A stretch of 64,000 bases of DNA from Trichoplax adhaerens (GCF_000150275.1 NW_002060956.1:587379-651378), one strand, 5' to 3'. Positions 49,268 to 60,384 are shown, numbered from the stretch's first letter. Program-made: numbers and translations. Notes: generated by a model not told the origin, from the letters alone.

Positions 49268-52200
49268 TTATTTTTTTGTCACAGCGAAGTAAATGATTAA
49301 AATAATGATTCCTATTATAACTAAGATGATAATTGCAACCATAATCTTGTGCTGCATCGCTCTAAAAAAATAAATAAAATGATTAAGTTAAAATAAGCTG
49401 AGTTTCATTACATAAAGATGTACTTAGATAGTTACCTTCTGTACATTCTCTGTAATACCCTATTGCTCTTGCTGAGATCCTGGTTTATTCCGCGTAGCTA
49501 TAGTAAGGGACAAATTTTTAAATGCTACTAATCAAAAATTTATAAAATCTACCTCTAGTAAACGGCAAATTTAATCACTTAGAGATCCTCATGATCCGTA
49601 ATTGAAAATTTTATGCAGATACATGTTGTAAATTAGAAAAGGTGAAATCTGCAATATACTTACTCTATCACGCGATCTCTTAATCTTCTCTCGATCACTA
49701 TCCAAATTAGTCATTATATCAGCCCCTACTTGTTCTAATTAATTTAATTACAAGAGTTAACTACTTTCAAAAGTATCATTCTAATCAGGTATGGAGTATT
49801 TGGTAGTTTTAATTAATAGGGGATTACCTGTTTCTAAAGCTATTCTTAATCCATCATCTAATCTGTTATTGGACTTATTTATTCTGTCAGAGTTCTCTAG
49901 TAGGCGTGTTCTCTGCGGTTACAAAGAAAACACAAATATCATCAACAATAAAGAATCTACTATTGATGTAATCAAATAAATATAAAATTACTTCAAATAT
50001 AATACCACTACATACTTGATCTTCTGAAGTATAGTTATAGTCTTCTTCACTTCCTAACAAACGAGTTCTTGCTGTAACAGAGTCCATTAAAGCAACACGA
50101 GCTTTCCGCTGTTAAATAGAAAAAGATAAATTAATAATTAATATGATTTTACCAAAGCAGTTTTTTACTGGAGACGGACATAAATCGACGATTGTGACTG
50201 CAGTTTAGCATAAGTTAAATAAAAGTAAATAGTTGCTTCCAAATCTTTTCAACTACTATTGCAGAATGGTTTTGTAATAGAGGTAAAATAATGGCTAGTA
50301 ATAGGATAATACTATCATTTTACATAATTTAATTAATTTGAGATGTAGTAAAATGTCCAGCATTATTGAGCATGTACTTTTGATCTTGCTGTAGTTTAAA
50401 TGGAGCACTTTCTAAATTATGAGTAAGTCGAACAAAAGAACATTCTACGCGTGATGTGGGTTGAATTCCAAATAAATGCTCGACAAAACGGCTTACAAAA
50501 TCGAGCATCCCTCAATTTAACTTTCAAGATATTGATTTAGGCATAATTCAGATTACGGACGTCGATCTCATACTGTAGCTCTGTCAAACTATCGTCAACA
50601 AGAAGCTATTTCAGTTGTATTAGAGTGCATTACTGTTTATAAGCATAACAGAACGTATCAATAGTGTTAGATACAGTAAGGACAATAGTCCGATTTGTAC
50701 CAAGTACATAAACACGGACTTCTAAGAAGAGGAAAGAAGTCTCTGATATCAATATACACAGGGGTTAAATAGCATAGCGCAAAATTCCACCTTGAATCAT
50801 AATAAGCCTATCATCCTAATTCAGAAAGATTCCTAAGCTCAAAAGTTGATAGCATGTTATGGATTGTAAAATGCAGAAATTCTCTTACAAAGTTGGTCTC
50901 CAAATCCTTATATTCTGTATTGTAGTTGTTCCATTTTTTCGCCAATTCTGATCGAGCAGTGGAAGGAGCATCACGCACTTCCAAATCCATTTGCTCTATC
51001 TATATAATCATTCATGATAACAAGAGATATGTAGAATTTGTTTCGAATATTCAATTTAATTCAATTAGCTGGATAGGATAGGTACAAGCATAACAAAGAC
51101 TTAAAAAGACAGTTTTAACGTTAAAGATGATGTGTCTGATTGATCATTTAGAACTCTTTTAGTTCTGCTTTACTATTTTCAGTGTCATTATCAAGTTTAA
51201 TTTTGCGATTGATTTGAATAATTAGGTGTATGTATGTGACTTCTAGAGAAATTTATATGTAAAATGTTCCATTATGGATTATTAAGCGATTCTTTAGTAA
51301 TTCATGGATAATTATATAATTGTAAACGGTAGGTGATGTGCTACAGCAGGATGACAAACTTAACATAGATCATATGAATAGTTAGAATAATACACCCAGT
51401 TTTGCTAAGCACGCGACATTAGTAATTGAATAGAAGCAAGGCTACACCATACATGGTTAGAAGAAGCTAGGTCATTGTCGCTGCTACTCTCTATTCACAT
51501 AACAGTTATGTAGAATAACTCAAGGTACAGTACAGTCTATATGAAAGCGGAATATACCGTATGAAATTAGGATTATTTTTTAGCGTATACGCCTACAGTT
51601 GTATTGAGTACGTTCGCTATGTAAACCTAAGTAGAGTCTTCTACTAAAGTGAATCTATCTTATCCAAAAGGATGCAATTTAATTTTACGAAATAGCGTAT
51701 TCAAGCATTGATATCAAGAGTAGGAATACATATTAAACTAAGATATAAAACTTATTCTTTTAACGTGGACGACTTTGAGTGCAGGGTATGGACGAGATGT
51801 AAGAAATTTTGATTATTTTAGATAGGTCAATGAAACCATGATTCCTGGTAAATACGCCATATGTCCAATATAGAAACTTACCAGTTCTTTCATATCCTCT
51901 AAACTGTGTTCACAGTCATGAATGACAGCCTTTTTCTCATCTACAAAGGACAAAGACATTGATATCAATTGATGTATTCAATATTAGTCTTAGCGATTTT
52001 AAACAACGTCGTTTCCACTCCTAGAACACCCTACCATGAAGGTTAAGCTGTGGGTAATACTACCTAGTATAGTGGTGACTACAACTATAATACGTACTGT
52101 ATCCATTCAAAAATTGAAAATTGGCCTGCTCCATAACTCTATAATCATTCATGCTGAATTTTCTCCGTAGTTGTATAGGAAAAACTAGCCATACATCACT

Positions 52201-52505
52201 GAACAATCAAGTGATCAAAGTAAAGTATTTACAAGACTGTACTGACTCAGTGATATTGCAAAAAACTGCAAGAAAACTCTGGGATAAATAGCCTACAAGG
52301 ACATTCATTAGCCTCTCGTGGATAGCAATATTGGCTCCAAGTGACTGTAGAATGCTTATTATGATTGATCATCATTGGACATTGTGAGATAATACATAGA
52401 ATTGACCATCTTACCTCCATTTAAATTGGGTATACGATTGATCTTGTAGGAGATATCTGCTACTGAAGCAGAAAATTGTTGTTCGTAATTTTCAAACAAA
52501 GACAT
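49268..52505 (-). CDS. VTI1A: Vesicle SNARE VTI1A (Qb-SNARE), 8 exons
   Basis: VTI1A is the Qb-SNARE for endosome-to-trans-Golgi and related fusion events. Minus-strand exons 52415-52505, 51882-51940, 50889-50999, 50016-50108, 49828-49912, 49664-49734, 49436-49497 and 49268-49361 join in frame to 221 residues (human is about 217). The N-terminal three-helix region starts MSLFENYEQQFSASVADISY and contains DEKKAVIHDCEHSLEDMKEL and EQMDLEVRDAPSTARSEL, both Vti1-typical. The SNARE motif is about residues 130-190, with LDSDREKIKRSRDRLRGINQ; an Asp stands in the DREKI segment as in animal Vti1. A C-terminal anchor (about 197-217, Ile/Val-rich) ends YFAVTKK. The stop codon overlaps AATAAA. Start: the only Met of the conserved N-terminus. 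Confidence 0.95.
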
Positions 52506-53022
52506 TGCACCTACAAATCGGGCATTCAAATTTTGTGCTTGGAAAAGAGGAAAAAGGACAAAAGCTGTTGGCCGGTTGTACCGATTGAGAGGGGAAACGC
52601 TGTACTTTTGAATTAGGGTTTACACTAGTTATTCTGTTTTCACTGACTCCAATCCTATGGCACAGTCCTGTACTGCCAGTAGTACAGTATATTATACAGT
52701 ACTGTACAGTACGCGTGGTCAATACCGTACTGTACAATACATAGTACGGTATCCACTAGAGGTTCAAGAACAATTTTTCTTTCTTTTTCCTCAAGTGTAG
52801 AACTGATTAAAAAGGAAAAGTAACAAGCATACAGTACACTGTTTTACAACTGACTGGACATTGTACTGTTCAGTGTACATAGTAGTTTCTTATATTTTGT
52901 AATTATACAGCATTCTAGTGCTTAGAAAAGCAGTTTCAGGTGCTCCAATATAATTACGTAACTACAGTGTACAGTTGGTCAAACTTTGTAAAACCCTGCG
53001 TGTCCCTTCTGGCTCACCGTAC

Positions 53023-53054
53023 TACAGTACTGTACTGTACAGTACAGTACTGTA
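53023..53054. repeat. Perfect 32-nt palindrome (GTAC type)
   Basis: The left arm TACAGTACTGTACTGT is followed without spacer by its exact reverse complement, centred between 53038 and 53039. Confidence 0.9.
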
Positions 53055-53170
53055 CTACATAGTGGTGTTACCCGAATAGTGAAGTGTTGATCAAGCAGCA
53101 GTCAGCAGCAAAATATAAAAGCGTAGTATGACATCATTAGACATCATCTGCGATCTTGGATATCATGTTA

Positions 53171-53202
53171 GTCTCTAGTGTACTGTACAGTACACTAGAG
53201 AC
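53171..53202. repeat. Perfect 32-nt palindrome with unique-sequence arms
   Basis: The left arm GTCTCTAGTGTACTGT is followed directly by its exact reverse complement. The outer eight bases of each arm are not GTAC repeat, so the symmetry extends beyond the simple repeat unit. Confidence 0.9.
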
Positions 53203-53455
53203 CCGCTATACTGTATATACTACACTGTGCAGTTGGTCAAACTTTGTAAAACCCTGTGTGTCCCTTCTGGTTCACCGTACTACACATAGTACTGTACAGT
53301 ACAGTAGTGTATGGTACTGTAATACTGGAACGTACTGTACACTGTACACTGTACAGTTGTACAGTACAGTTTGGACGTACTACGTAGTGGTGTGACCCGA
53401 ATAGTGTACAGTACAGTAGTGTTGATCTTGCAACAGTCAGCTGTCAGCAGCAAGA

Positions 53456-53501
53456 TATAAAAGTACGGTGGCTCACAAAGTTGTGAGCCACCGTATAAAA
53501 G
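53456..53501. mobile_element. Tiny palindromic insertion (MITE-like) with 8-bp target duplication
   Basis: TATAAAAG occurs at 53456-53463 and again at 53494-53501, flanking a 30-nt insert (53464-53493) that is almost wholly an inverted repeat: CGGTGGCTCACAA, AG, then TTGTGAGCCACCG. The paralogous copy at 53115-53130 reads TATAAAAG once with no insert, an empty site. An 8-bp duplication is typical of hAT-superfamily insertions. The element is far too small to code for anything, so it could be an extreme MITE or the remnant of a deleted one. Confidence 0.6.
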
Positions 53502-53623
53502 CTTACTATAGTATGACATCATTAGACATCATCTACGAGCTCGGACATCATGTTTTGATTGATTTATTTGATATCACCATTTTTGAACTGGAATATTAGT
53601 CCAGAACGTACAAAAGTACTCAC

Positions 53624-53729
53624 TAAGGTAGTCAGTGATGGGCTTCTCCATACACAAACTTGAAGTCAAGTGCTCAACAGAGTGTATGTTGCTGGCGACT
53701 TTTGGGCTAACTTCTTCCGAGTACAGATG
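53624..53729 (-). CDS. Possible exon of an unidentified gene
   Basis: The minus strand has a pyrimidine-rich acceptor (CCTTTTTAG) then 35 stop-free codons, HLYSEEVSPKVASNIHSVEH continuing LTSSLCMEKPITDYL, and a consensus GTGAGT donor after one further base. Codon choice and splice sites look like the confirmed exons nearby. I do not recognise the family, and no fitting partner exons were found: downstream is repeat DNA then VTI1A. It may be an exon of a decayed gene or chance. Confidence 0.35.
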
Positions 53730-55518
53730 CTAAAAAGGTTTTAAGGTTTTACATGGTGTATCTCAACCAATAGGAGATATACTGTATACGTGGTGGGCAC
53801 CATTTTGGTTCAAATCAGGAGATTGACTTCACTACAGCAATAAAATAGTGCGAATGGGTAGCACTCGAAAGATGCGTATACTGTAATGAGTACGATACTC
53901 GTATCTAGCGACAGATTCTATTCATAGGATTTCATACCTACGGTAGAAAGTAAATAATAATATTACTGTATACAGTACATGAACAAAATAAAAGGAATCA
54001 TGAATACAGTACGTAATACAGTACTATTAATAACTCCAAAAAAATGACATCATTGAGTAATGTTATCCAATAAACTCTCTCAAGTATTACCTGATGAAAA
54101 TAAGAATAAAATGATTGCAAGCATTTTACTCCATTAATTTAAACCTGCACATTACTGTACTGTACAATTAATAGACGCAAATACGGCTAAATGTCAGCGT
54201 ACAGTAAGAAGCATAATTTGTTGAGCTCTAAACATACGATATTATTATGTGCTGATCGATTCTGCCGGCAGTTCATTATAAAATTTTAAATGTCTGCAAC
54301 AAGTCTCTTTATTGTATGTAAATGGTAACAGTTGGATAACAATGATAGAATATGAAAATATACATGGATCACTGGTAGAGAATTATTAACATTGTCTTAT
54401 TTACCTTCGGTTTGTTACTCCATAATAAAAAAAAATGCCAAATCGTAGACCACATCGATTATATTAATCAAGCCAAGACGCAATCGGACAGGTTGTAATT
54501 AATATATTTTACCTTGAGTTTGTTTTGGAAATGATCGTTCAAAGTACTTGCGCCGATCCAAATCGATCACGAATGTGACACGTATGACGTATCAATATTC
54601 AAAGCTTTAGCAAGTGTGTGCAGTATTGGAGATGCAATGTAGTGTAATATAAGGTAAAGTAAAAAGTACAAGTACGGTACGTGAAGTATCACCAGCGAGG
54701 GCTCCACTAGTTAATATTAGGAAAGCTATCAAGGTATCTGAGGACCTTCTAGCAGGAAAGTGTGAGGACTATTGGAAGGTGAAGAGCTTTTCATTACCAT
54801 GATAATTTCATAGACATCGAAAGTAGCTATTATATTAATGCTAACGAGTAAGTTAATTATTCAATACATTTCAACTTGAACAGAATATGCTAGTACGGGT
54901 ATAATGCCCCAAAATTCTTAAAATTTAGAATATATTTTGAACAAGAGGGACAGCATAACCATTGTTCTACTTTAATCATATGGCCAAAAGTCAACATCCA
55001 CTGATTTTATTGCGAGCAGATTTACATTCACAGGATACAAAATAATACGGCTGAAGATATAGGCATACGATATAGTAAAAACAGTAAATCGAATACTTTA
55101 AATTTTTCTGTCTCTACATAGAGAAACGTATATATATATATATTAACAAGTAAATTAAATTATACTATTTGCATCCGTGTATTGCAGAAACCCACATCAA
55201 TTCGCAGTTATTATATACTTGTATAACTGTCTGAGACAATAGCATCGTTTTTGTTGGCATTAATAATCAATTTGAGTAAGCGACTATTCTATTTCACCGT
55301 TGGTATTGTATCCCAATGCAGTATCTACAGTACATTACATGACAGAAAAATCATGAAATTAAGCCTCATTTAGTAATTCGTAATAATATCTCCAACGTAT
55401 GAGCATTGCGGAAATTTAAAATATTTCTCACATAATAAATACAAATCATACAAAGAGTTGGTGTTTCCTTGGATGCGTGTATTTGTAAAGTTATACTAGT
55501 AAGACCGTGAGTATTTAC
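53730..55518. other. Intergenic, mostly featureless
   Basis: AT-rich DNA with occasional GTAC/TACAGTA elements near 53960, 54005, 54150 and 54195. One stop-free minus-strand stretch near 54515-54585 (TFVIDLDRRKYFERSFPK and a GTAAAA donor) has no credible acceptor, and I do not call it. Confidence 0.4.
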
Positions 55519-55660
55519 TAAAACATGCTGTAAGGTGGAGACCAGCGCCACACGCCTTCAATAGAAGAGTAGATCCACGCTTAACTTTTAATTGCAATAC
55601 AATTGAGTGTCTTGACATTTCTATATCCAGATCCTTATCATCGTATATGCGTGTGATCAT
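55519..55660 (-). CDS. Possible exon, unidentified, just downstream of BRX1
   Basis: From an ATG at 55660 the minus strand reads 47 codons beginning MITRIYDDKDLDIEMSRHSI and including KRGSTLLLKACGAG, ending before a GTAAAT donor-like site; the unspliced frame stops soon after. Composition is less AT-biased than the surroundings. The adjoining frame (LVNTHGLTSITLQIHA) faintly recalls an ankyrin repeat, so a decayed ankyrin gene is one option. No family assignment is possible. Confidence 0.2.
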
Positions 55661-55722
55661 ATGAACATTAAGGATGAATCATGACCTGGTAATACCAGGC
55701 AATAAGAACTCTGTAGTTGTTG

Positions 55723-56595
55723 CTAATCTTCCATAAACACATTCTCAACCTCATCAACGCTGAATTCGCGATTTCGCTTACGCTCTTTACTGGTTACCTT
55801 GGCTTTCGCTTTCACATGATGTCTCATGGCAGCCTGCTTTCGTAAAATTTTTCGGTATTCGTTGGGAGGATTGTAATTAGGATTTACAAATAACGTTGGA
55901 CCTCCAAAGCTACCATCAAAGATGCGAATTAAATTTAGAGTAAATCTAGGGCCAATTTCCACCAAAGTGCCATCTTCTTCAACGATTTGGTAATTACGGA
56001 ACCAAATTCTTTCGTCTAATAATGAGAATGAAAAAACGTGATCGACAAAGGGCTTGGAGCGAGGGTGATTTTGTGGAGTACTAAAAACTTGAGTAAAAAG
56101 TTCCTGCAATAAAGAATAATGCGGCGACGTAGAAAAGCCTTTATCAAACGATACAATAGGTCTGGAACCTTTCAGACAATTACCAGTCATCTTCAATTCA
56201 TCCATGGTGTGTACATTTTCGACAAGAAATTTAGCTGATGGTCCATGAGGTATATTACTTATCCACAGGTAAGCATCTTGCTTCTTTTTAACTTGAAAAA
56301 ATAGGCACTTTGTGCAGTTTTTTAGCTCACAAATTTCATTAATGACGCGTAATTCATCACGATTTTCTAATTTATTGTCAGACTTAGAGTGTGGAATTAA
56401 ACATCTGAGATCGTTCATTAGATGGCGTATCCCGTATGTGATGCCTCTAGCTGAAAAAATTAGTATTCGTTGCTTATTCGTCCATTTTTGCACGATCTTG
56501 TTCTCATCTTGCTCCTCTGCGTGATCTTCTTTGCTTCTTTTGACCTTCTTAACAGGGTCGCCTTGTTTTAAGTTTTCTTTTCTTTTTTTACCCAT
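55723..56595 (-). CDS. BRIX1: Ribosome biogenesis protein BRX1 (Brix domain), intronless
   Basis: BRX1 is a nucleolar factor needed for early 60S subunit assembly and rRNA processing. A single 290-residue frame starts MGKKRKENLKQGDPVKKVKR, a basic N-terminus. The Brix domain is about residues 38-235: KQRILIFSARGITYGIRHLM and DLRCLIPHSKSDNKLENRDE open it. NPIYNP-like ends and the segment DHVFSFSLLDERIWFRNYQI, then LVEIGPRFTLNLIRIFDGSF, GGPTLFVNPNYNPPNE, close it, all typical of BRX1 and distinguishing it from IMP4, RPF1 and PPAN. The basic C-terminus (KAKAKVTSKERKRNR) is shorter than in human (about 353 residues in total). The gene has no intron, unlike most neighbours, and is divergent from GTF2H5. 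Confidence 0.96.
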   Translation of the reverse strand: MGKKRKENLKQGDPVKKVKRSKEDHAEEQDENKIVQKWTNKQRILIFSARGITYGIRHLMNDLRCLIPHSKSDNKLENRDELRVINEICELKNCTKCLFFQVKKKQDAYLWISNIPHGPSAKFLVENVHTMDELKMTGNCLKGSRPIVSFDKGFSTSPHYSLLQELFTQVFSTPQNHPRSKPFVDHVFSFSLLDERIWFRNYQIVEEDGTLVEIGPRFTLNLIRIFDGSFGGPTLFVNPNYNPPNEYRKILRKQAAMRHHVKAKAKVTSKERKRNREFSVDEVENVFMED

Positions 56596-57080
56596 TTAAA
56601 TGCGCTAATAAGGTTTATGATGGTTTATAGTACAAGTAAAAGATAATATACCTAGAAAACGATATTAATAATTGTAATTGTTCAAACTGATAGGGCATGT
56701 CCAACGCTGCTGTCAGCTCCAGGTCGTTAGCTTTTGCAAGCAATGCAGAAATGTCCAGTACTGTACGCACGTGTGCCGATTATACTGTACTACAGTGCAT
56801 ACTTCAACATGGTACTGGCTACTGGTAATAATGCGCTGTACAGTACAGTACTGTACTGTACATGGACTAATACTAGAGGTACTGTACAGTACTGTACTGT
56901 ACAATACTTCCATTTCTTGTGGTCCATGACTATTCAGTCCACTGACACAAATTCTTCTCTCCACTATAAATATTGTGCTGTAGCTCCTCAATCGGATTGT
57001 AGTCTAGTAGTGGAATTGTTGTGATTTAACGCAGTTTATTCCTAATATTAATCAATTTATCCGTTCACAAACACAAGCAA
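56596..57080. promoter_or_regulatory. Bidirectional promoter BRX1 / GTF2H5 with GTAC palindromes
   Basis: Only 485 bp separate the two start codons, so both promoters must lie here. A perfect 26-nt palindrome spans 56837-56862 (arm TGTACAGTACAGT) and overlapping GTACTGTACAGTAC / GTACAGTACTGTAC units lie at 56879-56897. No TATA box or other named element is claimed. Open frames on both strands in this interval are repeat products. Confidence 0.6.
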
Positions 57081-58114
57081 ATGGTAAACGTCTTGAAGGG
57101 AGTGTTGGTTGAATGGTAAGTCTTTATTATAATATCGATTCCACGTAAAATAGGCACAACAAAGAATTTTAGCTATACAGTAGTTAACGACAAAAATACA
57201 GTTTATGCTAGCAACTTTTAAAGATATATATGTTACTGTAATGTAGTGGAGTTCTCTCCATCATAAATTGATATACTAGTTTATACCTTATGTCTGACTT
57301 TGTTACGGATTCTATAACATGTAGTCTTAAGTTATTACGAAACATAACTACAAAATCGAACAATTATACGCGTATAATGAATGATTACGAGTGGGGACTA
57401 CAGTACAGTAGTTCGTGGTGTTGCTCGTTTGAGTTGAAACTTGAAGGATGAAGAACTACTGTACCTGCACTAATTACTCACTGCACAATGGACTGATACT
57501 TTAGAATTGACCATTTCAAATTCACAATTAATGATCCAACATGCGATTCAGTATGGATTAGAAAGTATTCAGTTAGTAGCGAATATTATACTGCACAATA
57601 GGCCCAGCCATAATAAGTCCGATTACTCAGATACTGCACAATAGATAAATGACTATCTACAGTTGTGTTGTATCGTTGAATTATATGATGGTGGACCTTA
57701 TTTATAAAATACAATATTTATAAAAACTAGTGCACACCCTGCTTGTTACATTAATAAGGATCAAATAAATTGAGCAACATTGACAAGTTTGATGGAAATA
57801 AGATGTTGTGAATGATCGATGATAAAGCCTACGAGACCTTCTGTAGAAAAGAAGATACCTTTTAAAATGGATTCTACTGTACGTATACTTGTTTATTTTT
57901 AAGATTTCTTTCCGCCTCTAGTGATCCAACGGTGAAACAGTACTTACTGCACCTGGACGAAACCAATGCCCTTGGTCAAAAATTCGTTATTGAAGATTTA
58001 GATGATCAACATGTATTTGTCACAGCGGAGATCAAAGATACGTTAATGAAGAAGATTGATGCTATGATGGAGCAGTTATCTTACTCCTCGAGCGATAAGC
58101 AAGAAACCAAGTAG
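57081..58114 (+). CDS. GTF2H5: TFIIH subunit 5 (TTDA / Tfb5), 2 exons
   Basis: TTDA is the smallest TFIIH subunit. It stabilises p52/XPB and is needed for nucleotide-excision repair and transcription initiation. Exon 1 (57081-57115) encodes MVNVLKGVLVE plus a split Cys codon and ends in GTAAGT; exon 2 (57922-58114) follows a TCTAG acceptor. Together they give 75 residues (human is 71). The order MVNVLKGVLVECDPTVKQYL, LDETNALGQKFVIEDLDDQH and VFVTAEI is nearly the family consensus. The 806-bp intron splits the Cys codon. AATAAA begins directly after the stop (58115). Confidence 0.96.
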
Positions 58115-60384
58115 AATAAACACTCGGATAAAAAAATAATCTATCGCAAATGCTATTACTGTACAGTACTGTACATATATGTACCGCCCAGCATATTTTT
58201 GCTGCATAACTTGTATACGTTGTAAAGTTGAATAAATTATTGTCATTTTGGAGGACCTCTGATGATTAGTTAATGAATATGGCCGTTGACAATGATGTGA
58301 TTGATGATTTACCATATAGCGCCGCATGAACACAAGCAAGCTGGGAACTAATGAAACAGATTTAAACGGTAACTAGCTTCTATGATAGCTTCGCGGGCGT
58401 TTACATTGCTATCTTAGTTTCTGATTAGTAAGTGATGGATCCATCTATCTTCTTAAGCAGTATAGGATTACCATAACATTGGTACATTAGTTGCCAGCAC
58501 CGAATTGGTTTGAAAGATCAGCAAAATAATACTGCGTCTAAGAAGTTATTTGCCACCCTTTGAGAAAGACAAGTTTTGATAATTAATAATATTTTATTAT
58601 CTATTCCTAATCCACGCCAATACTATTAGTAAGTAGTTGTAGTCTCGTAAGTTATACATCACAGTAGTCACACTATGAGAAAGTGAAGTTTTGATATTTA
58701 ATGAAATTTTATTATCCATCCACTATCTACGCCAACACCATGAAGAGTTGTTTTCACATCATCGAGCTATCAAAATAAAAAATAGATAAAAATATGATAC
58801 CAAAATTGATGATGTTTTGGAGATGTCATGTAATTATAGACTATTGATATTAGTTTACGACCCTTCTTCCAATCACTTCCCCAATTTTTTAAATAATATA
58901 TAACCATTTTTGCACAACATTCATTATCTGTCATGAAGCTGTAAATACGATGTTTTTCCGACGTGAAGATTAATTACCAATAAATCGATGGGTTTATTTG
59001 TTTCAGATATCAAAATCTAGTTTTGATTTCTACCGATTACATTTTGTAGATTTACTGGCAAGGATAATATACAGTAAAAGAAAGTAAGAAATTATGTCCA
59101 TCTAGATTTCTTACTGATTTCGAAATAATAAATTTCTTTTTAAAATCTTTACCGTAAATGCTTATTTGGATTATATTATACGCGGGGTGATGCTCTGGGG
59201 ATAACAATATATTGTATCACCGTAAAGAAATTATTGGTATTACAATCAGCTAAGTTGGTTGTTAAGAAAATTTGTTAATGTATTGGAGAATCTTGTCGGC
59301 GGTTATTCTAGCAATACCAACTAATAGTAATCAGCAAATAAACAGGCGTGATTGAACGGCTACGAACTAAAAAATGGAAAAAGATCAATAAGCCTCTAGC
59401 TATTCAAAATATCAAACTTATTATCTTTGCGGCTGATATAAATAACATTGAAGACGTCATAATTTTGCCCAAGAAATATTTACCGTAAGCTCTTTTGTCA
59501 TTACTGCAAATTTTGTATCGCAGCGAATCAGCAGAAAACGTTACAGGTACGAAACTCCATTTTTATTATAATTGGTGATTAACAACGATGACAGCGTAAC
59601 ATATGTAAGTCCTAAAAGTATGATTTAGCTGTTGAGCTCAAATACCATCAAGTGTCCTATTGTACCAATATCCTCGTTCATTTGTACCCGTACTGTTATC
59701 CCGGCGTATAGGAGTAATTTATAATTTACCTATTCTAAATTTAAAAAGAACATGCTCATTCTTAGCATTGTTGTTAAAGGTAAAATCTCCAAGTTTGACT
59801 GCACTATATATATATATATATGGGATATTATGCAAGTATGACTATACTGTACAAAACACTACAGGATAATTTACGTTTTGCTAATTAACTCTCATGCCGT
59901 AGAGATAACTAAATTCGTATTATTTACTTCAGCCGATTCTATCGATGCTTCAAATCAAATTGATGCTATCAGTCATTTTATTATTTCGTCTCTAAGTACG
60001 TTTCAATATTTTCGGGTGCTGTAGGTTCAGAATTTATCTGGTGTTATGATGATTGTAAATTATGAAATCTCCAATTTTGATGTACAGTACTATAGAGTAT
60101 TCGTATTCTTATTCGGGTGGGTCTGGAAGGTACTGTTTATAGAGAGCAAGATTTTTTTCTGTTGCCTCCATGGGCATTGTTGACTCAAGTATTGTTCAAA
60201 GGTTTTCCACAAATTAATCAATTTATACTATTTGTACGTGCATTTCTAATCTTTGAGTGATTGCCCAAATCTGGAATTAATAGAAAGTGTTCATTTTTAT
60301 CAAAATCTTCAATGGTAGGAATTATTTGGTTGAAATCCTAATTTTTATTCTCATACTGCAGTATCGTATTTCATCTCATTTCTG

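Larger units (their letters stand above)
52640..53555. repeat. Diverged direct duplication packed with GTAC palindromes
   Basis: A 54-nt block beginning CAGTTGGTCAAACTTTG at 52972 recurs at 53230 with two mismatches. A second block (TAGTGGTGTxACCCGAATAG ... GACATCATTAGACATCATCT) occupies 53060-53169 and recurs at 53386-53555. Between and inside the copies are perfect palindromes at 53023-53054 and 53171-53202. The copies differ mainly in GTAC tract length and in a 30-nt insertion. Short frames on both strands are repeat products. Confidence 0.9.

Noticed and set aside
52492-53522. Open frames rich in YCTVQYST / VLYSTV on both strands (also at 3044-3244, 13808-14262, 56678-57024, 61044-61235)
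   Set aside because: These peptides are translations of GTACAGTAC/GTACTGTAC repeats and recur wherever the repeats do, in any frame.
53761-53830. Possible tRNA from a B-box-like GGTTCAAATC
   Set aside because: No acceptor, D or anticodon stem can be formed around it.
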